DNA of 64,000 nt, from positions 6,944,001 to 7,008,000 of the forward strand of contig NZ_CP114283.1 in NCBI RefSeq assembly GCF_027107535.1, read 5' to 3'. This DNA is from Streptomyces aurantiacus (GTDB taxonomy: Bacteria > Actinomycetota > Actinomycetes > Streptomycetales > Streptomycetaceae). Position numbers and translations under genes: made by a program. This document shows, one piece after another, positions 7,801-16,614 of the stretch. The notes beneath the pieces were generated by a model that saw only the letters and a list, made by a program, of their open reading frames with translations, had not been told where the DNA came from and did not search any database. How positions within the stretch are numbered: position 1 is the stretch's first letter; every line of letters starts with the position of its first letter.

Positions 7801-9308
7801 GAGATTCCTTCCACAGGGTGTTCGGGTCGGGGTGCGGCCGGCTCGTCGGGGCGGGCGGATCCCGGCACCGCGGGCTCGGCATACGCCGGGCGACCCCCGG
7901 GACCGGCTGCCGCGGATGCCCCGGACACGGGGGCCCCGGACACGGGGGCCGCGCGTCCCGGCGTCGGCGGGTGCTCGCCGTCGGGGGCCGTTCCTCCGTG
8001 AGGCCGGCCCGGCATCCGGGGCAGCTCGGGGGAAGTCGTGTCCAGCGGTACCGACCAGGAGCGGACGAGGCCCAGCTGGACGGCCTGCCGTGGCAGTGCG
8101 GCGTCCAGGAGCCAGTCCGCGGCGACCCGGATGCGGTTGCCGGGCATCGCGGCCAGGTGGTAGCCGCGGGTGACGGCTCCGGCGAGGGGCCCGGAGAGCG
8201 GCACGCCGAGCGGGTTGGCGGCGGCCTTCACGCCGCCGAGGTCGACGACGAAGCCCAGGTCGCGGTGCCGGTAGGGGGCGGGGTCGCCGACGCCGAGCGA
8301 GGCGGCGACGTTCCGCCCGGCCGTCCTCCCCTGCCGCCAGGCGTGCTGTGCGGTCATCGGCGTGTACTGGCCCGGCTTCTCCAGATCGGGCACGGCGGCC
8401 GCGTCACCGCAGGCGAACACCTCGGGCCGGCCCGGCACCCGGAGGTTCGGCTCGACGAGCAGCCGGCCGCGTTCCATGGGCAGCCCGAGCTGCTCGGCCA
8501 GCGGATCGGGACGGACGCCGACGCACCAGACCAGGGACCGTGTGCTGACGAAGTCACCGTCGCTGAGCAGCACCCCGTCCGGGGTGGCCTCCTTCACGGA
8601 CGTTCCGGTACGGACGTCGACGCCTCGCTGCCGCAGCACGCGGTCGGCGGTCCGCGACAGCCGCTCGTCCATCTCCGGCAGCACACGCGAGGCGATGTCG
8701 ATCAGCATCCAGCGTGGCCGTGAGCCTCCGCGAAGGGGCCGCCTGCGCACCAGTGCGTCGGTGAACAGCTGCCCGTGCGCGGCCACCTCGGTGCCGGTGT
8801 AGCCGGCTCCCACGACGACGAAGGTGCACCGCGCGGCGCGGATCCCGGGATCCTCGGTGGTGGCCGCGAGCTCCACCTGCCGGATCACGTGGTCGCGCAG
8901 GTACAGCGCCTCGGGCAGTCCCCGGAAGCCGTGCGCGTGCTCGGCCACGCCCGGGACGGGCAGCAGCTTGTTGACGCTGCCGGCGGCGAGCACGAGCCGG
9001 TCGTAGGAGAGCGTGCCCTCGCCGCCCTCGGGGCCGGTGTAGTGGACCGTGCGCCCGTCGAGGTCGATGCCGTCCGCCTCACCGAGCACGAGGCGTACCC
9101 CCGGCAGGGTGCCGGTCAGGGAGACAGTGACGCGACGGGGCTCCAGGACCCCGGAGGCGACCTGTGGCAGCAGAGGCAGGTACAGGAAGTAGTCCGTCGG
9201 ATTCAGCAGGACGATGTCGGCCCTGTGCCGGGTCAGCCGGGACAGGGTCTGCGCCGTCCGGTACCCGGCGAATCCTGCTCCGACTATCACGACACGGGGT
9301 CGGCTCAT
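7797..9308 (-). CDS. NAD(P)/FAD-dependent oxidoreductase, type II NADH dehydrogenase-like
   Basis: 503-aa pyridine nucleotide-disulphide-type flavoprotein. FAD-binding Rossmann motif VVIVGAGFAGYRTAQTLSRL at residue 5, NAD-binding motif FVVVGAGYTGTEVAAHG near 160, and the second FAD signature EVFACGDAAAVPDL near 300. The family includes single-subunit NADH:quinone dehydrogenases (Ndh). The last ~65 residues are Pro/Ala/Gly-rich low complexity. Start ATG 9308 was chosen because the Rossmann fold begins immediately; the longer upstream frame has no family sequence. The 153-bp gap 9309-9461 to the divergent F420 gene shows no recognisable promoter hexamers. Confidence 0.82.
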   Translation of the reverse strand: MSRPRVVIVGAGFAGYRTAQTLSRLTRHRADIVLLNPTDYFLYLPLLPQVASGVLEPRRVTVSLTGTLPGVRLVLGEADGIDLDGRTVHYTGPEGGEGTLSYDRLVLAAGSVNKLLPVPGVAEHAHGFRGLPEALYLRDHVIRQVELAATTEDPGIRAARCTFVVVGAGYTGTEVAAHGQLFTDALVRRRPLRGGSRPRWMLIDIASRVLPEMDERLSRTADRVLRQRGVDVRTGTSVKEATPDGVLLSDGDFVSTRSLVWCVGVRPDPLAEQLGLPMERGRLLVEPNLRVPGRPEVFACGDAAAVPDLEKPGQYTPMTAQHAWRQGRTAGRNVAASLGVGDPAPYRHRDLGFVVDLGGVKAAANPLGVPLSGPLAGAVTRGYHLAAMPGNRIRVAADWLLDAALPRQAVQLGLVRSWSVPLDTTSPELPRMPGRPHGGTAPDGEHPPTPGRAAPVSGAPVSGASAAAGPGGRPAYAEPAVPGSARPDEPAAPRPEHPVEGIS

Positions 9309-9461
9309 GGGTCGCCTCCGGCGGGGTCGCTCGTGCGGGGCCTTCCGCGTCCCCCTGGCCCGAGTGCCCAAACGTCGCGGGCCCCGGCCCACGGCGTTTC
9401 GCGCCGGGCCCCGGGGTTACCCGCAGATCGGCCCCCACCAGGGCCGTCACGGAGGTGCACC

Positions 9462-10427
9462 ATGCCCGAATACGGCTATTTCCTGTCCACCGAGGAGTTC
9501 GCTCCCCAGGACCTCGTCGAGCAGGCCAGAATGGCCGAGCAGGCCGGGTTCCAGTCGCTGTGGATCTCGGACCACTACCACCCGTGGAACGACGCGCAGG
9601 GCCAGAGCCCCTTCGTCTGGTCGGTGATCGGCGCCCTGTCGGAGGCCGTGTCCCTGCCGATCGCGACGGCGGTGACCTGTCCGACCGTCCGGATCCACCC
9701 GGCGGTGGTGGCGCAGGCGGCGGCCACGAGCGCGGTGATGACGGAGGGCCGCTTCCGGCTCGGTGTGGGGTCCGGTGAGGCCCTGAACGAGCACGTCCTC
9801 GGTGATGCCTGGCCGCCCGCGCACATCCGGCTGGAGATGCTGGAGGAGGCGGTCCAGGTGATGCGCAAGCTCTTCACCGGCGAGGAGGTCAACCACTCCG
9901 GGCCCCACTACACGGTCCACAACGCCCGGCTCTACACGGTCCCCGACGAGCCCGTGCCCATCGACATCTCGGGCTTCGGCCCCCAGGCGACGGCCCTCGC
10001 GGCGCGGATCGGGGACGGCTTCGTCACCATGGCTCCGGACGAGCCCATGGTGGAGCAGTTCCGGCGGGGCGGCGGGGGCGCCAAACCCGCCGGCGGCGGC
10101 ACGAAGGTCTGCTACGGCCAGGACCGCGACGAGGCCGTGCGTACGGTCCGCCGGCTCTGGTCCAACCAGCTGCTGCCCGGCGAGATGGGTCAGGTCCTCC
10201 CCTCGCCGAAGCACTTCGAGCAGCTGGAGCCGCTGGTGACGGAGGAGATGGTCAGCGAGAACACGGTGTGCGGGGACGACGTCGACGAGCATGTCGCCGC
10301 GCTCGCCGCTTTCGCCGACGCGGGCTTCGACCGTGTCTACGTCAACCAGATCGGCCCCGACCAGCGCGGCTTCTTCGACTTCTACCGCACGAAGGTGCTG
10401 CCGCAACTCCAGGAGGGGACCCGCTGA
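9462..10427 (+). CDS. F420-dependent LLM-class oxidoreductase (TIGR03557-type)
   Basis: 321-aa TIM-barrel protein of the luciferase-like monooxygenase superfamily. N-terminal EYGYFLSTEEFAPQDLVEQA, LWISDHYHPWNDAQGQSPF, and RFRLGVGSGEALNEHV are characteristic of the actinobacterial F420-dependent, glucose-6-phosphate dehydrogenase-related group. Substrate cannot be deduced. ATG 9462 is preceded by a GGAGGTG ribosome-binding site at 9451. A 15-bp-stem terminator follows the stop. Confidence 0.85.
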   Translation: MPEYGYFLSTEEFAPQDLVEQARMAEQAGFQSLWISDHYHPWNDAQGQSPFVWSVIGALSEAVSLPIATAVTCPTVRIHPAVVAQAAATSAVMTEGRFRLGVGSGEALNEHVLGDAWPPAHIRLEMLEEAVQVMRKLFTGEEVNHSGPHYTVHNARLYTVPDEPVPIDISGFGPQATALAARIGDGFVTMAPDEPMVEQFRRGGGGAKPAGGGTKVCYGQDRDEAVRTVRRLWSNQLLPGEMGQVLPSPKHFEQLEPLVTEEMVSENTVCGDDVDEHVAALAAFADAGFDRVYVNQIGPDQRGFFDFYRTKVLPQLQEGTR

Positions 10428-10487
10428 GACACCCCGGACGGCAGAAAGCCGCCGACTCCGGCGGAATCAGCGGCTCTCCGGCAGGCA

Positions 10488-10518
10488 GGCGGGTCCGCCC
10501 GGACCGGGCGGACCCGCC
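10488..10518. terminator. Bidirectional hairpin terminator
   Basis: Near-perfect palindrome with 15-bp arms around one central base, followed by GTTTCG on the plus strand. It sits between the convergent F420 oxidoreductase gene (+) and the holin-like gene (-), and can serve both. Confidence 0.8.
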
Positions 10519-10534
10519 GTTTCGTACGCGCGGT

Positions 10535-11041
10535 TCACTCCGCGCGGTGGTGCGGGGCGGCGGGACCGGTGGCCCCGCCCGCGCCGGGCGCCGGGGGTGT
10601 GCTCGTGCCGGGTGCTCCCGCCGACCCGCTCACGGCGTCGGGCGCGACGGGCGGCATCGGCGGAACGGCGGGCCCGCCGGCCGGCATCCCGGGGGCCGCA
10701 CGGCCGGTGACGCCCTCGCCGGGCCGCTGAGCGGCCTGTTCCGGCGTGGGCCGGGAGGCCGACGGCCGCGCCGCGTTGCGCAGCACGTACGCCAGCGCGC
10801 CGAGCACGGCCGCGATGATCAGCGCGGCCGCCCAGTCGGGCAGACCGAGCGCGAGGGCGAGGCCGGCCGCGAGCGCGAGGGCCGCGCCCGCGTACAGGGC
10901 GAGAGCACCGGACGCGGCGTACAGCGCGGCCGTACGACGCTGCTTGCGGGTCTGCTCCCGCAGCTCCTCGCGTATGGCCTCACGGGCCACCTGTGCCAGC
11001 TCGTCGGCCAGACGCTTGTCCAGATGTTCGATTCGATCCAT
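10535..11041 (-). CDS. Phage-holin-like small membrane protein (actinobacterial holin family)
   Basis: 168-aa protein. Residues 1-35 are a charged amphipathic helix (LAQVAREAIREELREQTRKQ), followed by two membrane segments at about 38-62 and 66-88 (ALYAASGALALYAGAALALAA; WAAALIIAAVLGALAYVL) and a Pro/Gly/Ala-rich tail to the end. This layout is that of the 'putative phage holin' family common on actinobacterial chromosomes, which are not prophage genes. Function is unknown. ATG 11041 was chosen because the conserved helix starts there. Confidence 0.65.
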   Translation of the reverse strand: MDRIEHLDKRLADELAQVAREAIREELREQTRKQRRTAALYAASGALALYAGAALALAAGLALALGLPDWAAALIIAAVLGALAYVLRNAARPSASRPTPEQAAQRPGEGVTGRAAPGMPAGGPAVPPMPPVAPDAVSGSAGAPGTSTPPAPGAGGATGPAAPHHRAE

Positions 11042-11218
11042 GGCCGCCGGGTACCCGCGGCCCCCGGCCCGTAACGCCTCCCTCAGGGCGCCCACGCCTC
11101 CGTGCGCGAGCCGTGCGCCGCGTGCGGAAATGCCCGGGCGGCGCGGTGGACGCGGCCGACGCGCGGGATCCGTACGAAACGATCTCGCCCGGGGTCGGCC
11201 CCAACTAGGCTCGTCCGC

Positions 11219-11572
11219 ATGGACATTCTGGGAGCCACGCTGCGTATCTGCGTCGACGACCTGGAGACCGCGGTCCCCTTCTACGAGAAGCTGGCGGGCG
11301 GCCCGGCGCTCCGCTTCGAGCGCGGCGGCGTCTCGGTCGCCGCGGTCGGCTGCTTCCTGCTGATGAGCGGGCCGAAGTCGGAGCTCGACGTGCTCCGCAA
11401 GGTCTCGGCGACCATCGCCGTGCAGGACGTCGACGAAGCCCACCGGGTACTCACCGAGTCGGGGGCCCACGTCCTCGCGGGCCCGGTGGCGACACCGGCG
11501 GGCCGCAACCTGATCGCGATGCACCCGGACGGCTACGTGTACGAGTACGTGGACCGCCGCACGCCGGAGTAG
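11219..11572 (+). CDS. VOC/glyoxalase-fold protein
   Basis: 117-aa single-domain member of the vicinal oxygen chelate superfamily: ATLRICVDDLETAVPFYEKL at the N-terminus and NLIAMHPDGYVYEYVDR at the C-terminus. Family members bind metals and small molecules (glyoxalase, dioxygenase, antibiotic-binding); the substrate here is unknown. The start is preceded directly by TAGGCT (11206-11211), a -10 hexamer seven bases from ATG, so the transcript is probably leaderless. Confidence 0.75.
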   Translation: MDILGATLRICVDDLETAVPFYEKLAGGPALRFERGGVSVAAVGCFLLMSGPKSELDVLRKVSATIAVQDVDEAHRVLTESGAHVLAGPVATPAGRNLIAMHPDGYVYEYVDRRTPE

Positions 11573-11580
11573 GTTCACCC

Positions 11581-11602
11581 GGCGCCGTCGGGGGCCGGCG
11601 CC
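11581..11602. terminator. Candidate terminator hairpin
   Basis: GGCGCCG and CGGCGCC arms (7 bp) with an 8-base loop, just after the VOC gene stop at 11572 and before the convergent arginase-family gene. No T-run follows. Confidence 0.4.
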
Positions 11603-11707
11603 CGCATCCGGAAGTCGTGGCGCTCCGGCAGGGGTTCGTCGGTGATCCGGGTCGTCACGTCGACCACGGAGCAGCGGGGACGACGAGCCGACCAGGGGCC
11701 CTCCCGG

Positions 11708-12648
11708 TCAGGATTGCGCAAAGGCCGCGACGACGACGTCGGCGAGGAGGGCGCCCGCGGCCTGACCGGGGTCCAGGTCGGGGTCGTAGATGGTGACGTT
11801 GAAGCCGGCGCAGTGCGGGGAGCGCACCAACGGCCGCAGCAGCGCGACGAGTTCCTCGGGCAGCAGTCCGTCGGGGTCGGGGCTGTCCACGGCGGGCATC
11901 ACGGACGGGTCGAGCACGTCGGCGTCGAGATGCACCCAGAAGCCGTCCAGGTCCGGCACGTCGAAGGCCTGCGCGGTGGCCGTGGCCAGGGCGTCGGCGC
12001 CCCACTCCCGGATGTCGCCGACCGTCACGGTGGGGATCTTCAGTGCGGCCAGTTCGGCCCGGTCGTCCTCGAAGGCGTCACGGATCCCGAAGAACCGTGC
12101 GTCCTCGTCCCGCAGGTAGGGCTTGAGCCCCTCCAGGTCCGTCAGGTCGTCCTGGCCCCGGCCGGTCGCCAGGGCCACTTCCTCGCCGCCTGCCGCGCCG
12201 ATCCGGTCGGAGTTGCCCGGGTGCCGGAAGTCGTGCGAGGCGTCCACCGCCGCGAGTCCGTAGCGTCCGACGCGGCGCAGCGCGAGTGAGGCGCCGAGCT
12301 GGATGGAGCAGTCGCCGCCGAGGACGACGGGCAGGTCACCGGCCCGCACATGTCCCTCGATGCGGTCGGCGAGCGTGCGCGTGTACGCGGCGAGCGCGGC
12401 GGCGTTGAAGACGCCGTCGCCCTCCTGCCAGTCACCCCGGTCGTAACGCGGCGGTACGACCACTTTGCCCTCCAGTGCGTTCAGCCTCCCCCACTGCCTT
12501 AAGGGCGCGGGGGGACCCCCACCACGATCCGCTGTTCGCGCAGGGCTCCGGCGAGCTTGTAGCAGCCGGGCACGGTGCCCGGGGCGGGCGGGCGGAGCCC
12601 CAGGTTCGACGGGGCGTCCAGAACGACGAGATTCCGAAGGGCACTCAT
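11708..12648 (-). pseudogene. Arginase/agmatinase-family gene, frame broken by a palindromic insertion
   Basis: Ureohydrolase-fold gene in two frames. The N-terminal part runs from ATG 12648 (ALRNLVVLDAPSNLGL, GCYKLAGALREQRIV) to a TAA at 12501-12499. The remainder resumes in another frame at about 12487 (RLNALEGKVVVPPRYDRGDW) and continues to 11708. Later motifs are VVLGGDCSIQLGAS (Cys where many arginases have a metal-ligand His), AAVDASHDFR and VHLDADVLDPSVMPAVD, so the Mn site is partly conserved. The break coincides with a ~36-bp GC-rich palindromic element. The C-terminal 251 codons could be translated separately from GTG 12463, which has GGAGGG a few bases upstream. A one-base error in a G6 run would be an alternative cause. 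The ATG overlaps the stop of the upstream GNAT gene by 4 bp. Confidence 0.65.
12485..12522. repeat. Palindromic GC-rich mini-element inside the arginase gene
   Basis: Imperfect inverted repeat: GCCTCCCCCACTG on one side and CGCGGGGGGACCCCC on the other, centred on the perfect 8-mer CCTTAAGG (12497-12504). The arms of five or more C/G can fold into a hairpin. The sequence interrupts conserved arginase codons. Similar short palindromic sequences are widespread in Streptomyces genomes from general knowledge; no second copy was noticed in this window. Confidence 0.55.
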
Positions 12649-13190
12649 GTTCGAACCCTATCGGCGGTGAGGGCCCAGCGCTCGTGGTCCCGCCAGGCCC
12701 CGTCGATGAAGAGGAACTCCGGCGAGAATCCCTCCAGCCGGAACCCGCAGCTCCGGGCGAGCGCGATCGAGGCCGCGTTGTCCGGCTGCACGTTGATCTC
12801 CAGCCGGTGCAGGCCGAGTCTGTCGAACGCGTACCGCACGACCAGGCCGAGTCCCTCGCTCATGAGCCCGCGTCCGGCCGCGTGCGCGAAGGCCCCGTAT
12901 CCGAGCGCCCCGCACTGGAAGGCGCCCTCGACGATGTTGTTGATGTTGACGAACCCGGCGATCCCCCCGCCGTCCTTCTCGCAGACGAAGAACCCGGCCT
13001 TCGTCGGGTCGTCGATCAGCCGCCCCGCGTACGAGGTGTAGGCGGTGGGGGTGGCGGGCGGGAACAGCCACGGCTGGTGCAGGGCCTTGCTCTCCCGCAC
13101 CCGGGCGGTGAACTCGGCGCCGTCCTCCAGGGTGAAGGGGCGTATGCCCACACGGGGGCCTTCGGCGAGGTACTCGCTGGTGGCGGACAT
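12645..13190 (-). CDS. GNAT N-acetyltransferase, RimJ/RimL type
   Basis: 181-aa acetyltransferase: IRPFTLEDGAEFTARVRES near the N-terminus, GFVNINNIVEGAFQCGALGY in the core, GRGLMSEGLGLVVRYAFDRL for the acetyl-CoA pyrophosphate loop, and NAASIALARSCGFRLEG near the end, all as in ribosomal-protein-alanine acetyltransferases. The acceptor is not known. TACCGT at 13202-13197 lies six bases before ATG 13190, suggesting a leaderless start. The stop overlaps the arginase-family ATG. Confidence 0.82.
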   Translation of the reverse strand: MSATSEYLAEGPRVGIRPFTLEDGAEFTARVRESKALHQPWLFPPATPTAYTSYAGRLIDDPTKAGFFVCEKDGGGIAGFVNINNIVEGAFQCGALGYGAFAHAAGRGLMSEGLGLVVRYAFDRLGLHRLEINVQPDNAASIALARSCGFRLEGFSPEFLFIDGAWRDHERWALTADRVRT

Positions 13191-13310
13191 CCGGCAACGG
13201 TACGCCGGACGCTCCGCCCTGCGCATGGTGCGACGCCGCGGGCCTGCGGGGGCCGGTCGCGAGGTTGTCCGCGCCGCCGAGGGGGCGCCCTTCGAGGGGC
13301 ACCCGGCCGC

Positions 13311-13541
13311 CTATCTCCGGCGCCCCGAGAAGTGGGCCCCGCACAGCGCGCCGACCAGCGCGGTGCCGAGCAGCGCCATCCACAGGGGCATGGTCACCTC
13401 GGGAACCAGCAGGCGGATCTTGGTGGCCCGGGTGTTCTCGAAGATGAAGACCAGGGCGAGAACGGCCAGCACGACGACGGCCACCCGGCCGGGGGTCAGC
13501 AGGTTCCCGCCGCCGGCGCTCTGCGAAGTCTTCGGGCTCAT
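13311..13541 (-). CDS. LapA-family (DUF1049) small membrane protein
   Basis: 76-aa protein with two hydrophobic segments: about 17-36 (GRVAVVVLAVLALVFIFENT) and about 50-68. The FIFENTRATKIRLLVPEVTMPLW pattern between them is the signature of the LapA/DUF1049 family of small inner-membrane proteins. The role in actinobacteria is unknown. ATG 13541 chosen as the only start directly before the conserved region. Confidence 0.7.
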   Translation of the reverse strand: MSPKTSQSAGGGNLLTPGRVAVVVLAVLALVFIFENTRATKIRLLVPEVTMPLWMALLGTALVGALCGAHFSGRRR

Positions 13542-13691
13542 GTGGTCAGCATGGGCGCAGGAGCGGGGCCCACGCGCGGCGAGGGGTTCCTCCGGGTGAG
13601 AGTCCGCGCCCTCGGGGCGAGCTCCTGGGCCCACGGAGTGGGATCCGGAACGCCCGGGCGCGAGGCGGGGCCCCCGGGGCGAGCTGGGGCG

Positions 13692-14615
13692 TCAGGCCAG
13701 GGCGGGCGCGTCGAGGGTGAGGGTCCCCGTCCCCGCGTCCAGCTCTCCCCGCACCCCGAACGGAATCGTCAGCGCCCCTTCGCCGTGCCCGAACCCGAAC
13801 TCCTCGGCGATCGGCACCCCCAGCCCGCCCAGCCGGTCGAGGACCAGGTCCCGCACCTGGTCGTACGGGTCGCACCGCGCCCAGGAGCCGAGGAGGATCC
13901 CGGCGACTCCGTCGAGCCAGCCGGCGCGCAGGAGCTGGGTGAGACAGCGGTCCAGACGGTACGTCTCCTCGCCCACGTCCTCCAGGCAGAGCAGCCCGCC
14001 GCGTGCGGAGGGCCGGGCGTGCGGTGTGCCGAGCTCGGCGGCCAGCAGGCTCAGACAGCCGCCGAGGAGGACACCCCCGGCGCGTCCCGGCACCAGGGCC
14101 CGGCCCGCCGACGCGATGGTCCGCACGGACTCCGGATCGAAGAGGGTCGCCCGGAGGTGTTCCTGGGCCCGCGCGTTCTTGACGAAGTCGATGCCCGCGA
14201 CCATCGGCCCGTGCAGTGTCACGAGTCCGAGCCGGGTCGCGAAGGCCTCGTGGAGGGCCGTGATGTCGCTGAAGCCGAGGAACACCTTGGGCCCGGCGGC
14301 GCGCAGGGCGTCCCAGTCGAGCAGGTCGGCCATGCGCTGGGCGCCGTACCCGCCGCGGGCGCACAGCACCGCGTCCACGGAGGGGTCGCACCAGGCGGAC
14401 AGGAAATCCGCGGCCCTGTCGGCGTCCGTGCCCGCCAGGTAGCCGAACCGCGCGTGCCGGTCGAGGACATGGGGCGCCACGAACGGGTCCAGGTCCCAGC
14501 CGCGCAGGAGGTCGAGTCCCGCCTGGAGCCGTTCCTCGGGCACCGGACCGCTGGGCGCGACGACGGCGACCCGGGCGCCGGCGGTCAGCCGCGGGGGTCT
14601 GGTGAGGTCCTTCAC
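13692..14615 (-). CDS. S66-family peptidase (LD-carboxypeptidase/MccF-like)
   Basis: 307-aa serine peptidase of family S66. Motifs: VAVVAPSGPVP near the N-terminus, AVLCARGGYGAQRMADLLDWD near 95, the FLGFSDITALHEA nucleophile region near 125, LVTLHGPM near 145, and GGCLSLLAAELGTP near 195. Family members cut L,D-peptide bonds in murein tripeptides (LdcA) or inactivate microcin C-like peptide-nucleotides (MccF). The GTG start at 14615 overlaps the stop of the S9 peptidase (GTGA), so the two are coupled. 150 bp of non-coding sequence separate it from the LapA-like gene. Confidence 0.82.
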   Translation of the reverse strand: MKDLTRPPRLTAGARVAVVAPSGPVPEERLQAGLDLLRGWDLDPFVAPHVLDRHARFGYLAGTDADRAADFLSAWCDPSVDAVLCARGGYGAQRMADLLDWDALRAAGPKVFLGFSDITALHEAFATRLGLVTLHGPMVAGIDFVKNARAQEHLRATLFDPESVRTIASAGRALVPGRAGGVLLGGCLSLLAAELGTPHARPSARGGLLCLEDVGEETYRLDRCLTQLLRAGWLDGVAGILLGSWARCDPYDQVRDLVLDRLGGLGVPIAEEFGFGHGEGALTIPFGVRGELDAGTGTLTLDAPALA

Positions 14616-16609
14616 TTGCCGAGCTCCAAGGTGGGAACGCCGGGCGGGTTCAGGCCGAACACCTGGGCGTACAGGGAGAGTTCGGCCTCCAGGACCCGCA
14701 CCATGGTGTCGGCGCGCCGGAAGCCGTGGCCCTCGCCCTCGAAGGCGATGTAGGCGTGCGGCACGGGCCGCGCCCGCTCCTCCAGCCTGGCCAGGAAACG
14801 CTCGCACTGGGCCGGCGGACAGATGACGTCGTCGAGGCCCTGGAGGAGCAGGAAGGGCGCGGTGACCTGGTCGGCGTGCTCGGTGGGCGAACGCTCCGCG
14901 TAGCGGGCGGGGACCTCGGCGAGCGGTCCGACCAGGGTCTCCAGGTACTGCGACTCGAAGTCGTGGGTCTCGCCCGCGCCCCAGCCCACGAGGTCGAGGA
15001 TGGGGTAGAGGATCGTCCCGCAGGCGTACACGTCGGTGCTCACCAGGGACGCGGCCGTGGTCCAGCCGCCCGCGCTGCCGCCCCGGACCGCCAGTCTGCC
15101 GCGGTCGGCGGTGCCCTCCTCGGCGAGGGCGAGCGCGACGGCCGCGCAGTCCTCGACGTCCACGACACCCCACTGCTCGCGCAGCCGGTTGCGGTACTCG
15201 CGTCCGTACCCGGTGGAGCCGCCGTAGTTCACCTCGGCGACTCCGATGCCGCGCGAGGTGAAGTACGCGATCTGCAGGTCGAGGACGAGCGGGGCACGGC
15301 CGGTGGGGCCGCCGTGCGCCCGGACGACGTAGGGCGGGGGCCCGTCGCCGGGAGCGACGTGGCCGGGATGGTGGGGCGGGTAGATGTGCGCGTGGATCTC
15401 GCGTCCGGCGGGCCCGGTGAACGTACGGATCTGCGGTTCCGGGTAGTAGGCGGGGTCCACCGGGTCGTCGTGCGGGGCTCCCACGACGCGGGCGCGGCCC
15501 GTGCGGGCGTCCAGCTCGATGACCTCGTACGCGCTGCGCGGGCTCGCGGCGACGGCGACGACGCGGCTGCCGTCGACGGCGAGGGTGGCCGCGTACTCGG
15601 TCCAGGGACCGGCCGTGTCGACGACCTCGCCGGTCTCCGGGTCCAGGATGCCGAGCGCGGTGGCGCCCCGGCCGTGCACGACGGCGATCAGTCCGCTCTC
15701 CAGCGGCGCGAACCAGCGCCGGCCGATGGTCCACAGCGGTCCGCCGAACTCCTCCTCGCGCGTGCACAGGGGTTCGGACACCTCGCCGCCGACGGCCCGC
15801 CGGTAGAGGTTCCACCAGCCGGTGCGGTCGCTGGAGTACAGGAGGGAGCCGTCCCGGCCCCAGTCGGCCTGGGCGATCGACTCGTCCGGTCCGCCCGCGG
15901 CTCTCCGGGCCGCCCGCAGCGTCCCGTCGGACGACACCTCGGCCACCATGAGTTCGGACCCGTCCCACGGCATGCGCGGGTGGTCCCAGGCCAGCCAGGC
16001 CGCGTGCCGCCCGTCGGGTGAGACCCGCGGCCCGGTGACGAACCGGTGCGGCCCGTCGGTGAGTTCGCGTACGGCGCCCCGGTCCTGGGCGGCGGAGCCG
16101 TCCAGCGGGACCGCGGCGACGAGCCGGCGTACGTCGGCGGGTCCCTCACCCGTGAACTCTTCGAGCACGCACCAGACTTCGCCGGACTCCAGGTGCATCT
16201 GCGGGTCCACCCACCGCAGTCCGTCGCCCACCGGGGACACGGGTGTCAGGGGGCGCGGCCCGCTTGTGGGGTCGGCGGGCTCGTACGCGTACAGCCGCTG
16301 GTCGGCGAAGTCGACGAAGACGACGAGCGGGCCCTCCTCGCGGACCGCGCCGGCCCACGGATGTCCGCCGTACTCGATGACGCGGCTGCGGACGTTCCAC
16401 GGGGCGGGCAGCACCGTCTCCTCGGTGCCGTCGGCGCGGCGGCGCACCAGGGCGCGGCGGCCGCCCTCGGTGGGCCGGGGTTCGGTCCACCAGGCCTCGT
16501 CCCCGACGAAGCCGACGTAATCGGGGTGCCCGTCGTGCGCGGCGGCGAGCGACGCGTCGATGGGCGAGGGCCAGGAACCGTAGGCCAGCGTCTGCACTGT
16601 GTCCCCCAT
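14612..16609 (-). CDS. S9-family peptidase (acylaminoacyl-peptidase/prolyl oligopeptidase type)
   Basis: 665-aa protein with an N-terminal beta-propeller (repeats such as GRHAAWLAWDHPRMPWDGS and LLYSSDRTGWWNLYR, residues ~40-390) and a C-terminal alpha/beta hydrolase. The catalytic Ser lies in VRGGSAGGWTTAA (~residue 500), Asp in LLLQGLDDVICPP (~590), His in EGEGHGFRR (~630). Cytoplasmic, no signal peptide. Likely hydrolyses short or N-blocked peptides and belongs with the surrounding peptidase genes. ATG 16609 overlaps nothing; the M20 gene ends 5 bp upstream. Confidence 0.87.
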   Translation of the reverse strand: MGDTVQTLAYGSWPSPIDASLAAAHDGHPDYVGFVGDEAWWTEPRPTEGGRRALVRRRADGTEETVLPAPWNVRSRVIEYGGHPWAGAVREEGPLVVFVDFADQRLYAYEPADPTSGPRPLTPVSPVGDGLRWVDPQMHLESGEVWCVLEEFTGEGPADVRRLVAAVPLDGSAAQDRGAVRELTDGPHRFVTGPRVSPDGRHAAWLAWDHPRMPWDGSELMVAEVSSDGTLRAARRAAGGPDESIAQADWGRDGSLLYSSDRTGWWNLYRRAVGGEVSEPLCTREEEFGGPLWTIGRRWFAPLESGLIAVVHGRGATALGILDPETGEVVDTAGPWTEYAATLAVDGSRVVAVAASPRSAYEVIELDARTGRARVVGAPHDDPVDPAYYPEPQIRTFTGPAGREIHAHIYPPHHPGHVAPGDGPPPYVVRAHGGPTGRAPLVLDLQIAYFTSRGIGVAEVNYGGSTGYGREYRNRLREQWGVVDVEDCAAVALALAEEGTADRGRLAVRGGSAGGWTTAASLVSTDVYACGTILYPILDLVGWGAGETHDFESQYLETLVGPLAEVPARYAERSPTEHADQVTAPFLLLQGLDDVICPPAQCERFLARLEERARPVPHAYIAFEGEGHGFRRADTMVRVLEAELSLYAQVFGLNPPGVPTLELGK

Positions 16610-16614
16610 TTTCC

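Noticed and set aside
11575..11667. 30-codon frame on the minus strand (MVDVTTRITDEPLPERHDF...) downstream of the arginase gene
   Set aside because: No ribosome-binding site, no recognised family, and it overlaps a terminator-like hairpin. Possibly a remnant; not supported as a gene.
12432..12644. 70-codon frame over the arginase N-terminus
   Set aside because: It is in neither of the two frames that encode conserved arginase sequence.
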